Notes: generated by a model not told the origin, from the sequence alone. A DNA stretch of 15,350 nt from Prevotella sp. UBA7594 (GCA_002490315.1 DLKG01000063.1:1-15350); one strand, 5' to 3'; positions 1 to 8,524 are shown, counted from the stretch's first letter. Translations and numbers: made by a program.

Positions 1-149
1 TGCGGCATGCTGCCGCAATTTGGAATTTGGAATTTGGAATTTTGAGTTTTGAATTATGAATTGCGGATGTCATTTGCCAATTCAAAATTGTATAATTCAA
101 AATCGGCGCAGCCGACCAATTCAAAACTCAAAACTCAAAATTCCTAATT
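1..149. repeat. AT-rich intergenic repeat with inverted arms
   Basis: This stretch is built from short words of the type AATTTGG (repeated three times at about 18-37) and AATTCAAAA/ACTCAAAA (81-142). The 18 bases at 38-55 are the reverse complement of 118-135 with one mismatch, so the two ends can form a long hairpin. Smaller GC-rich hairpins lie within it: TGCGGC/GCCGCA at 1-17 and TCGGC/GCCGA at 103-115. Such AATTCAAAA-type filler is common between genes in Bacteroidetes; that comparison is from memory. No open reading frame is evident. It lies immediately downstream of gltB, where gltD might have been expected. Confidence 0.6.
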
Positions 150-175
150 CTGATTTGCGCTCGAGCGCAAATCAG
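150..175 (-). terminator. 26-bp perfect palindrome at the gltB stop codon
   Basis: Positions 150-175 read identically on both strands (half-site CTGATTTGCGCTC), giving a 13-bp stem in DNA and a strong hairpin in RNA. The gltB stop codon (172-174) lies inside it. On the minus strand the following sequence is AT-rich but has only broken T-runs, so it is an imperfect intrinsic terminator. A role as a 3' stabilising hairpin or a protein-binding site is equally possible. Confidence 0.45.
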
Positions 176-3100
176 TAGTCTCTCTGCATGTCTGCTATCT
201 TTTGTTGGAGTTTGCGTACTTGCTCCTCTTGGAGCACGCGCTTGTACTCGATTGGCACTACTTGTATGAAGTCTTCTACGTAGCGGTTCCAGTCGTCGAG
301 CATGGTGCGGGCGAGTTTGGAGCCGGTATAGAGATAGTGCTGGCGTATCAGCTCATGCAGTTCCTTGCGGTAGTTGGCGTCGTCGACGAGATTTATCTCC
401 ACCATGTCCATGTTGCAGAAGTAGTCGAAGTTGTGGTTCTTGTCCCAGACGTATGCCACGCCGCCCGACATTCCTGCGGCGAAGTTGCGCCCCGTTTCTC
501 CGAGCACCACGATGCGTCCGCCCGTCATGTACTCACAGCAGTGGTCGCCCGCGCCCTCAACGACGGCGGTGGCTCCGGAGTTGCGCACAGCGAAGCGTTC
601 GCCCACCTTTCCGTTGATGTACAGCTCGCCGCCCGTGGCACCGTAGAGTCCGGTGTTGCCGGCGATGATGTTGTCCTCGGCGGCGAAGTTGCTGCGTATA
701 GGCGGGAGTATGGAGATGCGTCCGCCAGAGAGTCCCTTGGCGAAGTAGTCGTTGGTTTCGCCCTCGAGTTTGAAGTCGACGCCGCGCGTGAGGAAGGCGC
801 CGAAGCTCTGTCCGGCAGAGCCTTTGAACTTCACGTTGATGGTTTTGTCGGGGAGTCCCTGCTCGCCGTAGCGCTGTGCAATCATGCCACTGAGCATGGC
901 TCCAACGGCACGGTCGGTGTTCTTTATGGCGAAGTCGAGCGAAACTTCATCCTGGCGTTCGATGGCGTTCTGTGCGCCGCGTATGAGTTGCTGGTCGAGA
1001 ACGTCGCCAAGTTCGTGTGCCTGCTGCGTGGTATGGAAGAGAGAGCCGTCAGACGGTTCGCGATGGAGCAGACGGGTGAAGTCGAGCAGTGCCGACTTAG
1101 GATTGTTCTCGTCGCTCTTCGTGACGATGAGCTCCGTGTGTCCGACGATGTCGTTGAGCGAGCGGAAGCCCATCTCGGCGAGGTACTCCCTCACCTCTTG
1201 CGCTACGAACGTGAAGTAATTGACGAGATAGTCGGCCTTGCCGCGGAAGTACTTGCGCAGTTCGGGGTTCTGCGTAGCCACGCCCATTGGACACGTGTTG
1301 AGATTACACTTGCGCATCATGACGCATCCGAGCACAATGAGCGCTGCCGTTCCGAAGCCGAATTCCTCGGCTCCGAGCAGGGCCATGAGCACTACGTCGC
1401 GTCCCGTCTTGAGCTGTCCGTCCACCTGGAGCCGCACCTGTCCGCGCAAGCCGTTGCGCACGAGCGTCTGCTGTGTTTCGGAGAGTCCTATCTCAGGCGA
1501 GATGCCCGCAAAGCGCATACTCGACGCCGGGGAGGCACCCGTGCCGCCCTCTGCTCCCGATATGACGATGAGGTCGGCTTTTGCCTTTGCCACGCCGGCG
1601 GCGATGGTGCCCACGCCACTCTCTGCCACGAGTTTCACGCTGATGGCAGCCTTGGGGTTGACGTTCTTGAGGTCGAAGATTAGCTGCGCGAGGTCCTCGA
1701 TGGAATATATGTCATGATGAGGTGGCGGGGAGATGAGTGAGATGCCGGGGATGGAATGGCGCGTCTTGGCAATCACCTCGTTGACCTTGAAGCCCGGCAG
1801 CTGTCCGCCTTCACCAGGCTTGGCTCCCTGCGCCACCTTTATCTGTATCTCCTCGGCGTTGACGAGATACTCCGTCGTAACGCCGAAGCGTCCCGATGCC
1901 ACTTGTTTTGTCTTGCTCGACAGCGACACGCCGTCGACCGTCTGATGGAAGCGCTCGCTGAGCTCGCCGCCCTCGCCCGTGTTGGAGCGTGCGCCGAGGC
2001 GGTTCATGGCAAGCGCCATTGCCTCGTGAGCTTCCTTGGAGAGTGCTCCGAACGACATGGCACCCGTCACGAAGTGCTTAACGATTTTCTCGACGGGTTC
2101 CACCTCGTCGAGCGGTATTGGATTATGCTTGAAATCGAAGAAGTCGCGGATGAAGATGGGGTCGGGTTTCTCGTCCACGTATTTTGCGTATTCCTTGTAT
2201 TTCGCGTAGTTGCCGGTGCGCGTGGCAAGTTGCAGGGTGGCGATGGTCTCGGGGTTCCAGGCGTGGCGTATGCCGTCGCGGCGGTAGTGGAACTGTCCGA
2301 AGTTGGGAAGGAAGTCGAGTTTGCCCTTCGTGGCGAACGCCTTGTCGTGCATGCGCACTGCGTCGCGGGCTATCGTCTCCAGCCCCACTCCACCGATGGT
2401 GCTCACCTCCGTGCCGAAGTAAGTCTTCAGCAGCGACTCCGAGAGTCCGATGCTCTCGAATATCTTCGCGCCGCGGTAGGATCGTATGGTGGAGATGCCC
2501 ATCTTTGCCATAATCTTCAGCAAGCCCTTCTTTACTGCCTTTATGTAGTTGGACTCCGCCGTGGCGTAGTTTTCCTGTATCTTTCCGCGCTTCACGAGGT
2601 CGTCGAGCACGGCGTAGGTCATGTAAGGGCAGAGGGCAGAAGCGCCGTAGCCGAGGAGCAGGGCGGCGTGCATCACTTCGCGAATCTCTCCGCTCTCCAC
2701 GATGAGGGCGGTCTGCACGCGCTTGCCGACGGAGATGAGATAATGGTGAACGGCGCTGACAGCGAGCAGCGACGGGATGGCTGCGTGTGCGGGGTCGACG
2801 TCACGGTCGGAAAGGATGATGTAGTTGTTGCCCTCGTCGACGCTGCGCTCCGCGTTGTGGCAGAGATTGTCGAGAGCCTCGCGCAGGCCTTCCTCGCCCT
2901 TGGCACACTCGAAGAGCATAGGCAGCTTAACGGTCTTGAAACCTTTGTAGCGGATGTTGCAAAGGAGGTCGAGCTGCGTGTTGGTCAGTATAGGGTGAGG
3001 CAAGCGCACCATCTTGCAATTCGACTCGTCGGGCGAGAGGATGCCCGACCCTACTCTGCCGATGTATTCCGACAGCGACATGACGAGCGACTCGCGTATG

Positions 3101-4692
3101 GAGTCGATGGCGGGATTGGTTACTTGGGCAAACTGCTGACGGAAATAGTTGAAGAATATCTGCGAATGGGGCGAGAGCACGGCGAGTGGCGTGTCGTTGC
3201 CCATGGAAGCTGTAGGCTCCTGACCATTGGTGGCCATGGGGACGATGGTGCCGTCGACGTCTTCCTCGCCGAAGCCGAACATGAGTTCCTTTCGCGTAAG
3301 GTCGTCGACGGAGTTGTCTACCTTGCGTCCGGAGTGGAGCTTCTCAAGCTGTATGCGGTTGGTGGAGAGCCACTGACGGTAGGGATGCGCTTTGGCAAGG
3401 CGCTCCTTTATCTCGCCGTCGTAGTAGATTTTGCCCTCCTGAGTGTCGATGAGAAGTATCTTGCCCGGCTGCAGACGTCCCTTCTCGGCTATCTCTGTCG
3501 GGTCGAAATCCATTACGCCCACCTCCGACGCCACCACCATCGTGTCGTTCTTCGTAATGGTGTAGCGTGCCGGACGGAGACCGTTGCGGTCGAGCATTCC
3601 GCCTGCGTAGCGACCGTCGCTGAAGAGCAGCGCGGCAGGGCCGTCCCACGGCTCCATGAGGATGGAGTGGTATTCGTAAAACGCCTTGAGATCTTCGGGT
3701 ATGGGGTTCTTGTCGTTGAAGCTCTCCGGCACCATCACCGCCATGGCGTGGGGCAGAGAGAGTCCGCTCATGACGAAGAACTCGAACACGTTGTCAAGAC
3801 TGGCGGAGTCGGACATATCGGGCTGTATTACGGGCGAGATGTCGCGGATGTCGCCGAGGGCCTCACTGGAGAGCACCGACTCGCGTGCACGAAACCATGA
3901 GCGGTTGCCTCGTATGGTGTTGATCTCGCCGTTGTGCGCAAGAAGGCGGAACGGCTGGGCAAGGCTCCATGTTGGGAAAGTGTTGGTGGAGAAACGCGAG
4001 TGGACAAGAGCGAGTCCGCTCGTGAAATAATTGTTGGTAAGGTCGGGGTAGTACTGGCGTACCTGCATACTGGAGAGCATGCCTTTGTAGACGATGTTCT
4101 TGCTCGAAAGCGAACATACATAGAAATCCTTGTCGTGAACGCGGTTCTCTATCTTTTTCCTTATTATATATAAGGTGCGTTCGAAAGTGGCCACTTTGTC
4201 ATCGGTGACGCCCGTGATGAACAGCTGCTTCACGGCTGGCTCCGTCGCAAGAGCAGCCTCGCCGAGGCAGGAGGGATTGGTTGGCACGGTGCGCAGATGC
4301 ATCAGCGTGAGCCCCTCACGCTCTATTTCCTCTATCATTATGGAGAGGATATGTTGCTGGCGCGCGGCGTCCTTAGGCAAGAACACAAGGCCTGTGCCGT
4401 ACTTGCCTTTCTCGGGCACGGGGATGCCCTGAAGGAGAATGAACTCGTGAGGTATCTGGAGCATTATTCCGGCTCCGTCGCCCGTCTTGTTGTCGGCGCC
4501 CTCGGCTCCGCGGTGGCGCATGTTCTCAAGCACGCGCAGGGCGTTGTCTACAAGTTCGTGACTCTTGTTGCCATGTATGTTGACAACCATGCCCACGCCA
4601 CACGCGTCGTGCTCGTAGGCTGCATTGTATAATCCTGAATTTCTCTCGCCCCCCTTGGGGTTATGGGCGCGATGGTCTTGTACTTCACCCAT
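172..4692 (-). CDS. gltB: Glutamate synthase, large (alpha) subunit
   Basis: The large subunit of glutamate synthase moves the amide group of glutamine onto 2-oxoglutarate to make glutamate, the GS-GOGAT route of ammonia assimilation in the cytoplasm. The 1506-residue length is normal for the family. The class II amidotransferase domain should begin at Cys31 (HDACGVG) after removal of a 30-residue propeptide. The central and FMN-binding synthase domains follow, with GGTGASPASS and the GLRGQVRLQVDGQLKTGRD region. The 3Fe-4S cysteines are C1123, C1129 and C1134 (CVMMRKCNLNTC). The C-terminal GXGXG beta-helix domain has repeated turns such as GNTGLYGATGGELYING. The ATG at 4690-4692 is the only sensible start. 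The NAD(P)H-oxidising small subunit gltD is not in the window, although 171 bases of downstream sequence are present. Assignment is close to certain. Confidence 0.97.
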   Translation of the reverse strand: MGEVQDHRAHNPKGGERNSGLYNAAYEHDACGVGMVVNIHGNKSHELVDNALRVLENMRHRGAEGADNKTGDGAGIMLQIPHEFILLQGIPVPEKGKYGTGLVFLPKDAARQQHILSIMIEEIEREGLTLMHLRTVPTNPSCLGEAALATEPAVKQLFITGVTDDKVATFERTLYIIRKKIENRVHDKDFYVCSLSSKNIVYKGMLSSMQVRQYYPDLTNNYFTSGLALVHSRFSTNTFPTWSLAQPFRLLAHNGEINTIRGNRSWFRARESVLSSEALGDIRDISPVIQPDMSDSASLDNVFEFFVMSGLSLPHAMAVMVPESFNDKNPIPEDLKAFYEYHSILMEPWDGPAALLFSDGRYAGGMLDRNGLRPARYTITKNDTMVVASEVGVMDFDPTEIAEKGRLQPGKILLIDTQEGKIYYDGEIKERLAKAHPYRQWLSTNRIQLEKLHSGRKVDNSVDDLTRKELMFGFGEEDVDGTIVPMATNGQEPTASMGNDTPLAVLSPHSQIFFNYFRQQFAQVTNPAIDSIRESLVMSLSEYIGRVGSGILSPDESNCKMVRLPHPILTNTQLDLLCNIRYKGFKTVKLPMLFECAKGEEGLREALDNLCHNAERSVDEGNNYIILSDRDVDPAHAAIPSLLAVSAVHHYLISVGKRVQTALIVESGEIREVMHAALLLGYGASALCPYMTYAVLDDLVKRGKIQENYATAESNYIKAVKKGLLKIMAKMGISTIRSYRGAKIFESIGLSESLLKTYFGTEVSTIGGVGLETIARDAVRMHDKAFATKGKLDFLPNFGQFHYRRDGIRHAWNPETIATLQLATRTGNYAKYKEYAKYVDEKPDPIFIRDFFDFKHNPIPLDEVEPVEKIVKHFVTGAMSFGALSKEAHEAMALAMNRLGARSNTGEGGELSERFHQTVDGVSLSSKTKQVASGRFGVTTEYLVNAEEIQIKVAQGAKPGEGGQLPGFKVNEVIAKTRHSIPGISLISPPPHHDIYSIEDLAQLIFDLKNVNPKAAISVKLVAESGVGTIAAGVAKAKADLIVISGAEGGTGASPASSMRFAGISPEIGLSETQQTLVRNGLRGQVRLQVDGQLKTGRDVVLMALLGAEEFGFGTAALIVLGCVMMRKCNLNTCPMGVATQNPELRKYFRGKADYLVNYFTFVAQEVREYLAEMGFRSLNDIVGHTELIVTKSDENNPKSALLDFTRLLHREPSDGSLFHTTQQAHELGDVLDQQLIRGAQNAIERQDEVSLDFAIKNTDRAVGAMLSGMIAQRYGEQGLPDKTINVKFKGSAGQSFGAFLTRGVDFKLEGETNDYFAKGLSGGRISILPPIRSNFAAEDNIIAGNTGLYGATGGELYINGKVGERFAVRNSGATAVVEGAGDHCCEYMTGGRIVVLGETGRNFAAGMSGGVAYVWDKNHNFDYFCNMDMVEINLVDDANYRKELHELIRQHYLYTGSKLARTMLDDWNRYVEDFIQVVPIEYKRVLQEEQVRKLQQKIADMQRDY

Positions 4693-4742
4693 CTTCGTTG
4701 CTTTTAATTAGTATACTAATAAAATATGTGTCAAATTGTTTG

Positions 4743-4773
4743 CAAATTTAGCAATTTACTTTCAAAAGGCAAT
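4743..4773 (-). promoter_or_regulatory. Candidate gltB promoter
   Basis: On the minus strand, TAAATTTG (4743-4750) fits the Bacteroidetes -7 consensus TAnnTTTG exactly. An ATTG (4770-4773), one base off the -33 TTTG, lies 19 bp upstream. Transcription would begin near 4736, giving a leader of about 45 nt. Confidence 0.45.
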
Positions 4774-4987
4774 AGACTACATGTATAATTATTATAAAAA
4801 AATGACGTAAGACAAGACCTTTACTTACATTTTAACATTATACAACGCACATACTCTATATTTTATAACAAAAACTCCGCTTTGAACGTATATCTGTCAA
4901 GCGCAGCACTTCTCTAACAAAAAAATCCGCCTCATTGCTTGCGGCATAAAAAGAAGGCAAAAGACGCAAGTTATGAATTATATTTAG

Positions 4988-4995
4988 TAATTTTG
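4988..4995 (+). promoter_or_regulatory. Candidate -7 box for ung
   Basis: TAATTTTG fits TAnnTTTG exactly and sits 27 bp before the ung ATG. No TTTG is found 19-21 bp upstream, so the call rests on the -7 box alone. It would place the start of transcription inside the longer reading frame that begins at 4939, supporting the start at 5023. Confidence 0.4.
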
Positions 4996-5022
4996 CAGCT
5001 AACCAATATCACGCATACCACT

Positions 5023-5688
5023 ATGAACGTAAAAATCGACGACTCGTGGCGCAAGCACATCGGAGCTGAGTTTGAGAAGCCTTACTTCGCCTCTCTCTGC
5101 GACTTCGTGCGCCAGGAATATGCCCAAGGCACATGCTATCCGCCTGGTTCCCTCATCTTCAACGCCTTCAATCTCTGCCCCTTCGACAAGGTGAAGGTGG
5201 TGATAATAGGTCAAGACCCCTACCATGAGCCGCGCCAGGCGCAGGGACTGAGCTTCTCCGTTGCCGACGGAGTGGCTTTTCCGCCGTCGCTCCAGAACAT
5301 TTTCAAGGAGATTGAACTCGACCTCGGCAAACCAATTCCGGCATCGGGCGACCTCACGCGATGGGCAAAACAGGGCGTGCTGCTGCTCAACGCTACGCTG
5401 ACGGTGCGCGCCCATCAGGCTGCAAGCCACCAGCGCCACGGCTGGGAGGAGTTTACCGACGCCGCCATACGCACCCTCTCCGCCGACCGCGACGGACTTG
5501 TCTTCATCCTTTGGGGTGGCTATGCGCGCTCGAAGGCACAGCTGATAGACCGCTCGCGCCATCTCATTCTGGAGTCGGTGCATCCTTCACCGCTCTCCGC
5601 CAACAGAGGAGGATGGTTTGGCAACCACCACTTCTCGCGCTGCAACCAATGGCTCGTGGAGCATGGAAAAGACCCTATCGACTGGTAG
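5023..5688 (+). CDS. ung: Uracil-DNA glycosylase, family 1
   Basis: This enzyme removes uracil from DNA, produced by cytosine deamination or dUTP incorporation, as the first step of base-excision repair. The 221-residue protein has the family 1 landmarks: GQDPYH at 63-68 with catalytic Asp65, the uracil-recognition Asn123 in LLLNATLTV, and the DNA-intercalation loop HPSPLSA at 187-193 with catalytic His187, followed by GGWFGNHHFSRCN. Length matches bacterial Ung. I chose the ATG at 5023 because the protein then begins at the usual place, and the upstream extension (from 4939) is lysine-rich and crosses the promoter box. The next gene follows after 37 bp on the same strand, so the two may be co-transcribed. 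Confidence 0.96.
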   Translation: MNVKIDDSWRKHIGAEFEKPYFASLCDFVRQEYAQGTCYPPGSLIFNAFNLCPFDKVKVVIIGQDPYHEPRQAQGLSFSVADGVAFPPSLQNIFKEIELDLGKPIPASGDLTRWAKQGVLLLNATLTVRAHQAASHQRHGWEEFTDAAIRTLSADRDGLVFILWGGYARSKAQLIDRSRHLILESVHPSPLSANRGGWFGNHHFSRCNQWLVEHGKDPIDW

Positions 5689-5725
5689 TCATTTTTACTC
5701 TTAACATTTTAAATTCAAAACAACC

Positions 5726-6310
5726 GTGATTCTTGAAATATCCAACATCCTCGTTTCCTCGGACATCATCACCGAGAAGTTTTGCTGTGACCTCGACAAG
5801 TGTAAAGGCATCTGCTGCGTGGAGGGCGACGCGGGAGCTCCCGTGACGCTCGACGAGATTGCCGGCATTGAAGACTCGCTCGACGTGGTGTGGAGCGACA
5901 TGTCGGCGCAGGCGCAAGCCGTGGTCGACAAGCAGGGCGTCGCATATACCGACCGCGACGGCGACCTCGTGACGAGCATCGTGGGCGGGAAGGACTGCGT
6001 CTTCACATGCTACGAAGACGGATGCTGCCTCTGCGCCCTTGAACGTGCTTTCCGTCAGGGCAAGACGTCGTTCGTAAAGCCCATCTCGTGCGCCCTCTAC
6101 CCTATCCGCGAGAAGACATTCGCCGGAGGCATCGTGGCGCTCAACTACAACCGCTGGGACGTATGCCGCGACGCCGTGAAAAAAGGACGCGAGCTCAACC
6201 TGCCCGTCTACCGTTTTCTGGAGGGGCCGCTCACACGGCGCTTCGGCAAAGAATGGTATGAGGAACTGTGCGCCGTGGCTGAGGAACTGACGAAGAGTGG
6301 ACAGCTGTAG
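5726..6310 (+). CDS. DUF3109 family cysteine-rich protein
   Basis: This 194-residue protein resembles the DUF3109 family, which is widespread in Bacteroidetes and has no established function that I know of. It carries 13 cysteines. A first cluster is C20, C21, C26, C30, C31 (CCDLDKCKGICC), followed directly by the family hallmark VEGDAGAPV. A second cluster is C91, C95, C100, C101, C103, and further cysteines are at 122 and 147. The pattern recalls the YkgJ-type CxxxCxxCC proteins and suggests a metal or Fe-S site; this is inference. The start is GTG at 5726, since the family normally begins about here and no nearby ATG is available. It lies 37 bp after ung and 32 bp before the next gene, with no TAnnTTTG box in either gap. 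Confidence 0.85.
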   Translation: MILEISNILVSSDIITEKFCCDLDKCKGICCVEGDAGAPVTLDEIAGIEDSLDVVWSDMSAQAQAVVDKQGVAYTDRDGDLVTSIVGGKDCVFTCYEDGCCLCALERAFRQGKTSFVKPISCALYPIREKTFAGGIVALNYNRWDVCRDAVKKGRELNLPVYRFLEGPLTRRFGKEWYEELCAVAEELTKSGQL

Positions 6311-6342
6311 GCTGCATTAACAAAAGAAACGTAAAATTGGAG

Positions 6343-7488
6343 ATGGTTGACATAGAATTGTACAGATACTCGCTTGTGGCGGCACTGTCGCTGATGATAT
6401 ACTTCAGCCTGACGTTCATCTTCGGGCGACTGCCCGAAGGCAACTACTTTCTGCACTACGGCAAGGCACGGCGCCGGCTCGGATTGGCGTTGCTCATGCT
6501 CTCTGTCAACTACGCCGTGCATCTCTTCGCAACGCCACGCTTCTGCTGCCCCGACTGGGCAATTCTCATGAACATCGACACGTACTTCATTGCGGCGTGG
6601 CTCTTCGCAAGCAGTATGCAGGAACTTCTTACACGCGACTACAACTCTCCCCGCCGCGACGTGCTCAACACTATCGGATGGGCAGCGTTCTGCGCCGTCG
6701 GCGCTACGCTGACTATTCTCTCGCCCAGCGCCGCTATGACAACGGCAACGCTACTTGCCATGTCGCTCGTCTTCATGCTCTACACCCTACACCTCGCCAT
6801 TAGCCTCATCGGAGCCTACCGCCGTGCCGTGCGTCTACTCGACGGCTACCACTCGGATGACATTGCGGCTTACGTGAAGTGGATGTCGGTGTTCACGTGG
6901 CTTGCCGTGTTCTACGGCATCGGGCAAGGCGTCTTCACGTTCCTACCCGACAAATACGTATTCGTGTGGATTCTTTCGTCAATACCTTTCTATGCCTATG
7001 GCTACGTCTCGTACGTCAACTACTCGCTTGACGTGCGCAAAGTGGACGAAGCTCTCGACACCGACACGACCGACACAGCCGACTGCAACACGCAGTTCTC
7101 TGCTGCCGACACCGATGCGGCATCCGATACCACTATCGGCGAACGGCTCGCCCGATGGATTGCGGAGGAAGGCTTCACTTGCAAGGGGCTAACCATCACG
7201 CAGCTTGCCCACGACATCTGCACCAACCGCACCTATCTCTCCGTCTACATCAACACCAACTACGGCATGTCCTTCCGCGACTGGGTCAACTCTCTACGCC
7301 TCAACTTCGCCAAGCGCCTGCTCGCCGACAAGCCAACCCTCAACATAAGCGACATTGCCGAACGCTCCGGCTACGTCTCGCTGAGCAGCTTCACGCGCAT
7401 CTTCTCCACAACGGAAGGCACGAGCCCAGGAATGTGGCGGCGCGAGCACACATGTAAACAACCGTCGGGCAACGCAAGCACGACCTGA
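6343..7488 (+). CDS. Membrane-anchored AraC-type transcription regulator
   Basis: The 381-residue protein has an N-terminal membrane half and a C-terminal AraC-type DNA-binding domain. I count about seven hydrophobic segments (roughly residues 9-28, 47-64, 71-91, 107-128, 133-157, 180-199 and 205-225). A hydrophilic Asp/Thr-rich linker (236-264) follows. The AraC domain spans about 265-368 and contains two helix-turn-helix units: ITQLAHDICTNRTYLSVYIN and, near 335-355, NISDIAERSGYVSLSSFTRIF. This architecture is frequent in Bacteroidetes and implies sensing at the inner membrane, but ligand and target genes are unknown. The start is ATG 6343; an in-frame TTG at 6337 is an alternative. The 32-bp gap after the DUF3109 gene suggests co-transcription. 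Its stop codon is 2 bp from that of the convergent transporter gene. Confidence 0.88.
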   Translation: MVDIELYRYSLVAALSLMIYFSLTFIFGRLPEGNYFLHYGKARRRLGLALLMLSVNYAVHLFATPRFCCPDWAILMNIDTYFIAAWLFASSMQELLTRDYNSPRRDVLNTIGWAAFCAVGATLTILSPSAAMTTATLLAMSLVFMLYTLHLAISLIGAYRRAVRLLDGYHSDDIAAYVKWMSVFTWLAVFYGIGQGVFTFLPDKYVFVWILSSIPFYAYGYVSYVNYSLDVRKVDEALDTDTTDTADCNTQFSAADTDAASDTTIGERLARWIAEEGFTCKGLTITQLAHDICTNRTYLSVYINTNYGMSFRDWVNSLRLNFAKRLLADKPTLNISDIAERSGYVSLSSFTRIFSTTEGTSPGMWRREHTCKQPSGNASTT

Positions 7489-7490
7489 CA

Positions 7491-8459
7491 TCACCACTTC
7501 AGCTTGCCATACTTCTGCTTATACCATAGTTGCCAACCATTCACCAGGTTCTGCCAAATCATGTAAGCGCCTGGAGCTATGGAGGCAAGAGGATTCAGAA
7601 ATGTAAGGGTGAGCCAGATGCCAACGATCGTATTCTTCTGACCGAGCGCCTGACCCGCACTGATGCTGGCATCATAATGTCTGCCCACTGCCTTTCCGAT
7701 GGCAAACTGGACAACACAGACTATGAGGGGAACGATAAGGAGCAATGCCAATACCCATCCATCAACCTTGGCATTAAGAATATTGTGCAAGGTGGTGCCC
7801 ATCAAGATGGTGAGATTGAAACACCACATATAAATACCCAAGTCCTTTACTTTTTTCACCTTGTCTACAAACTTAGGCAAGAACTTCCTGCTCAAGAATG
7901 CCAAGAGCAATGGCACCACCAGCACCGTGGTGACATTGCGAAACACCATGGCACTCATAAAGATGAAACTTACATCAGCACCCTTCTCTACCATCGGGAA
8001 CAGACTCGGAATAATAACCATCGTAAAGATATTGGCAATGACGGTATATGTCGTAAGCGAGCCGATGCTTCCGCCCAACTTCTCTGTTACCACAGCCACT
8101 GCAGCAGCCGTAGGACAAATGAAGCAAATGAAAGCGCCCTCCAAGATAAGCTTAATATCATAGTTGCCACCAAACTCGAAGATGAGCACCACCATCATCA
8201 ATGACAAAGACACACGGATGAGCTGCAGGATAAAATGCCATGCCTTCGGCTTCATCTCCTTGATTTCTATCTTGCAGAAGGTTACATAGAGCAAGGCAAA
8301 CAATATCCAAGGCATCAACTTCACGAGCGCAGGACCACACACATCGCCTATAGGTCTCAAAAAAGAAACGTTGGCAAATATCAAATAGACCAATGCTCCC
8401 AAAAACAAGGAGCTTGGCAACGAAAACTTACGAAAAAAACGCCACAATCCCATAATCAT
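7491..8459 (-). CDS. Putative bile acid:sodium symporter (BASS) family transporter
   Basis: A 322-residue inner-membrane protein with about ten hydrophobic segments, matching the SBF/BASS fold. The first signature region is GAFICFICPTAAAVAVVTEKLGG (split here as GAFICFICPTAAAV at 108-121, then AVVTEKLGG), and the second is the GQKNTIVGIW stretch at 273-282 followed by NPLASIAPGAYMIWQN. The substrate cannot be told; family members carry bile acids, pantoate, pyruvate and other organic anions. I chose the ATG at 8457-8459 (MIMGLWRFF) over the upstream one at 8534, because the extra 25 residues are not membrane-like and cross a promoter box; ATG 8451-8453 is also possible. Base composition is unusual: three sampled 60-bp lines have 45-47% G+C against 57-63% in sampled neighbours, suggesting acquisition from elsewhere. 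Confidence 0.82.
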   Translation of the reverse strand: MIMGLWRFFRKFSLPSSLFLGALVYLIFANVSFLRPIGDVCGPALVKLMPWILFALLYVTFCKIEIKEMKPKAWHFILQLIRVSLSLMMVVLIFEFGGNYDIKLILEGAFICFICPTAAAVAVVTEKLGGSIGSLTTYTVIANIFTMVIIPSLFPMVEKGADVSFIFMSAMVFRNVTTVLVVPLLLAFLSRKFLPKFVDKVKKVKDLGIYMWCFNLTILMGTTLHNILNAKVDGWVLALLLIVPLIVCVVQFAIGKAVGRHYDASISAGQALGQKNTIVGIWLTLTFLNPLASIAPGAYMIWQNLVNGWQLWYKQKYGKLKW

Positions 8460-8491
8460 ATACCTATTTATATATACTTCAGATTCGGGTG

Positions 8492-8524
8492 CAAAGTTAC
8501 GGCAAAAATCCGAACCATCGTAAA
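8492..8524 (-). promoter_or_regulatory. Candidate promoter of the BASS transporter gene
   Basis: Minus-strand TAACTTTG (8492-8499) fits the -7 consensus TAnnTTTG. TTTA (8521-8524), one base off TTTG, lies 21 bp upstream. Transcription would start near 8485, about 26 bases before the ATG at 8459. Confidence 0.5.

Larger units (their letters stand above)
4693..5022. other. Divergent gltB/ung intergenic region
   Basis: This 330-bp AT-rich region separates the divergent starts of gltB and ung. It holds the candidate gltB promoter near its left end and a TAATTTTG box just before ung. I see no RNA gene and no convincing small gene. The in-frame ATG at 4939 would add 28 residues to ung that do not resemble the family. 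A 4-bp hairpin (4927-4944) followed by a T-run on the minus strand is too weak to call a terminator. Confidence 0.5.

Noticed and set aside
1756..3900. 714-codon open frame on the plus strand opposite gltB
   Set aside because: It is antisense to a certain gene, its translation is rich in His, Val, Glu and Arg with no domain, and it reflects the GC-biased codon use of gltB. The same applies to the 493-codon frame at 202-1683.
4919..4944. Intrinsic terminator on the minus strand upstream of gltB
   Set aside because: The stem has only four base pairs (CCGC/GCGG) with a 10-base loop, and no minus-strand gene lies upstream of it.
4939..5022. N-terminal extension of ung from an upstream ATG
   Set aside because: The 28 added residues do not resemble Ung and span the candidate promoter box; the family start matches the ATG at 5023.
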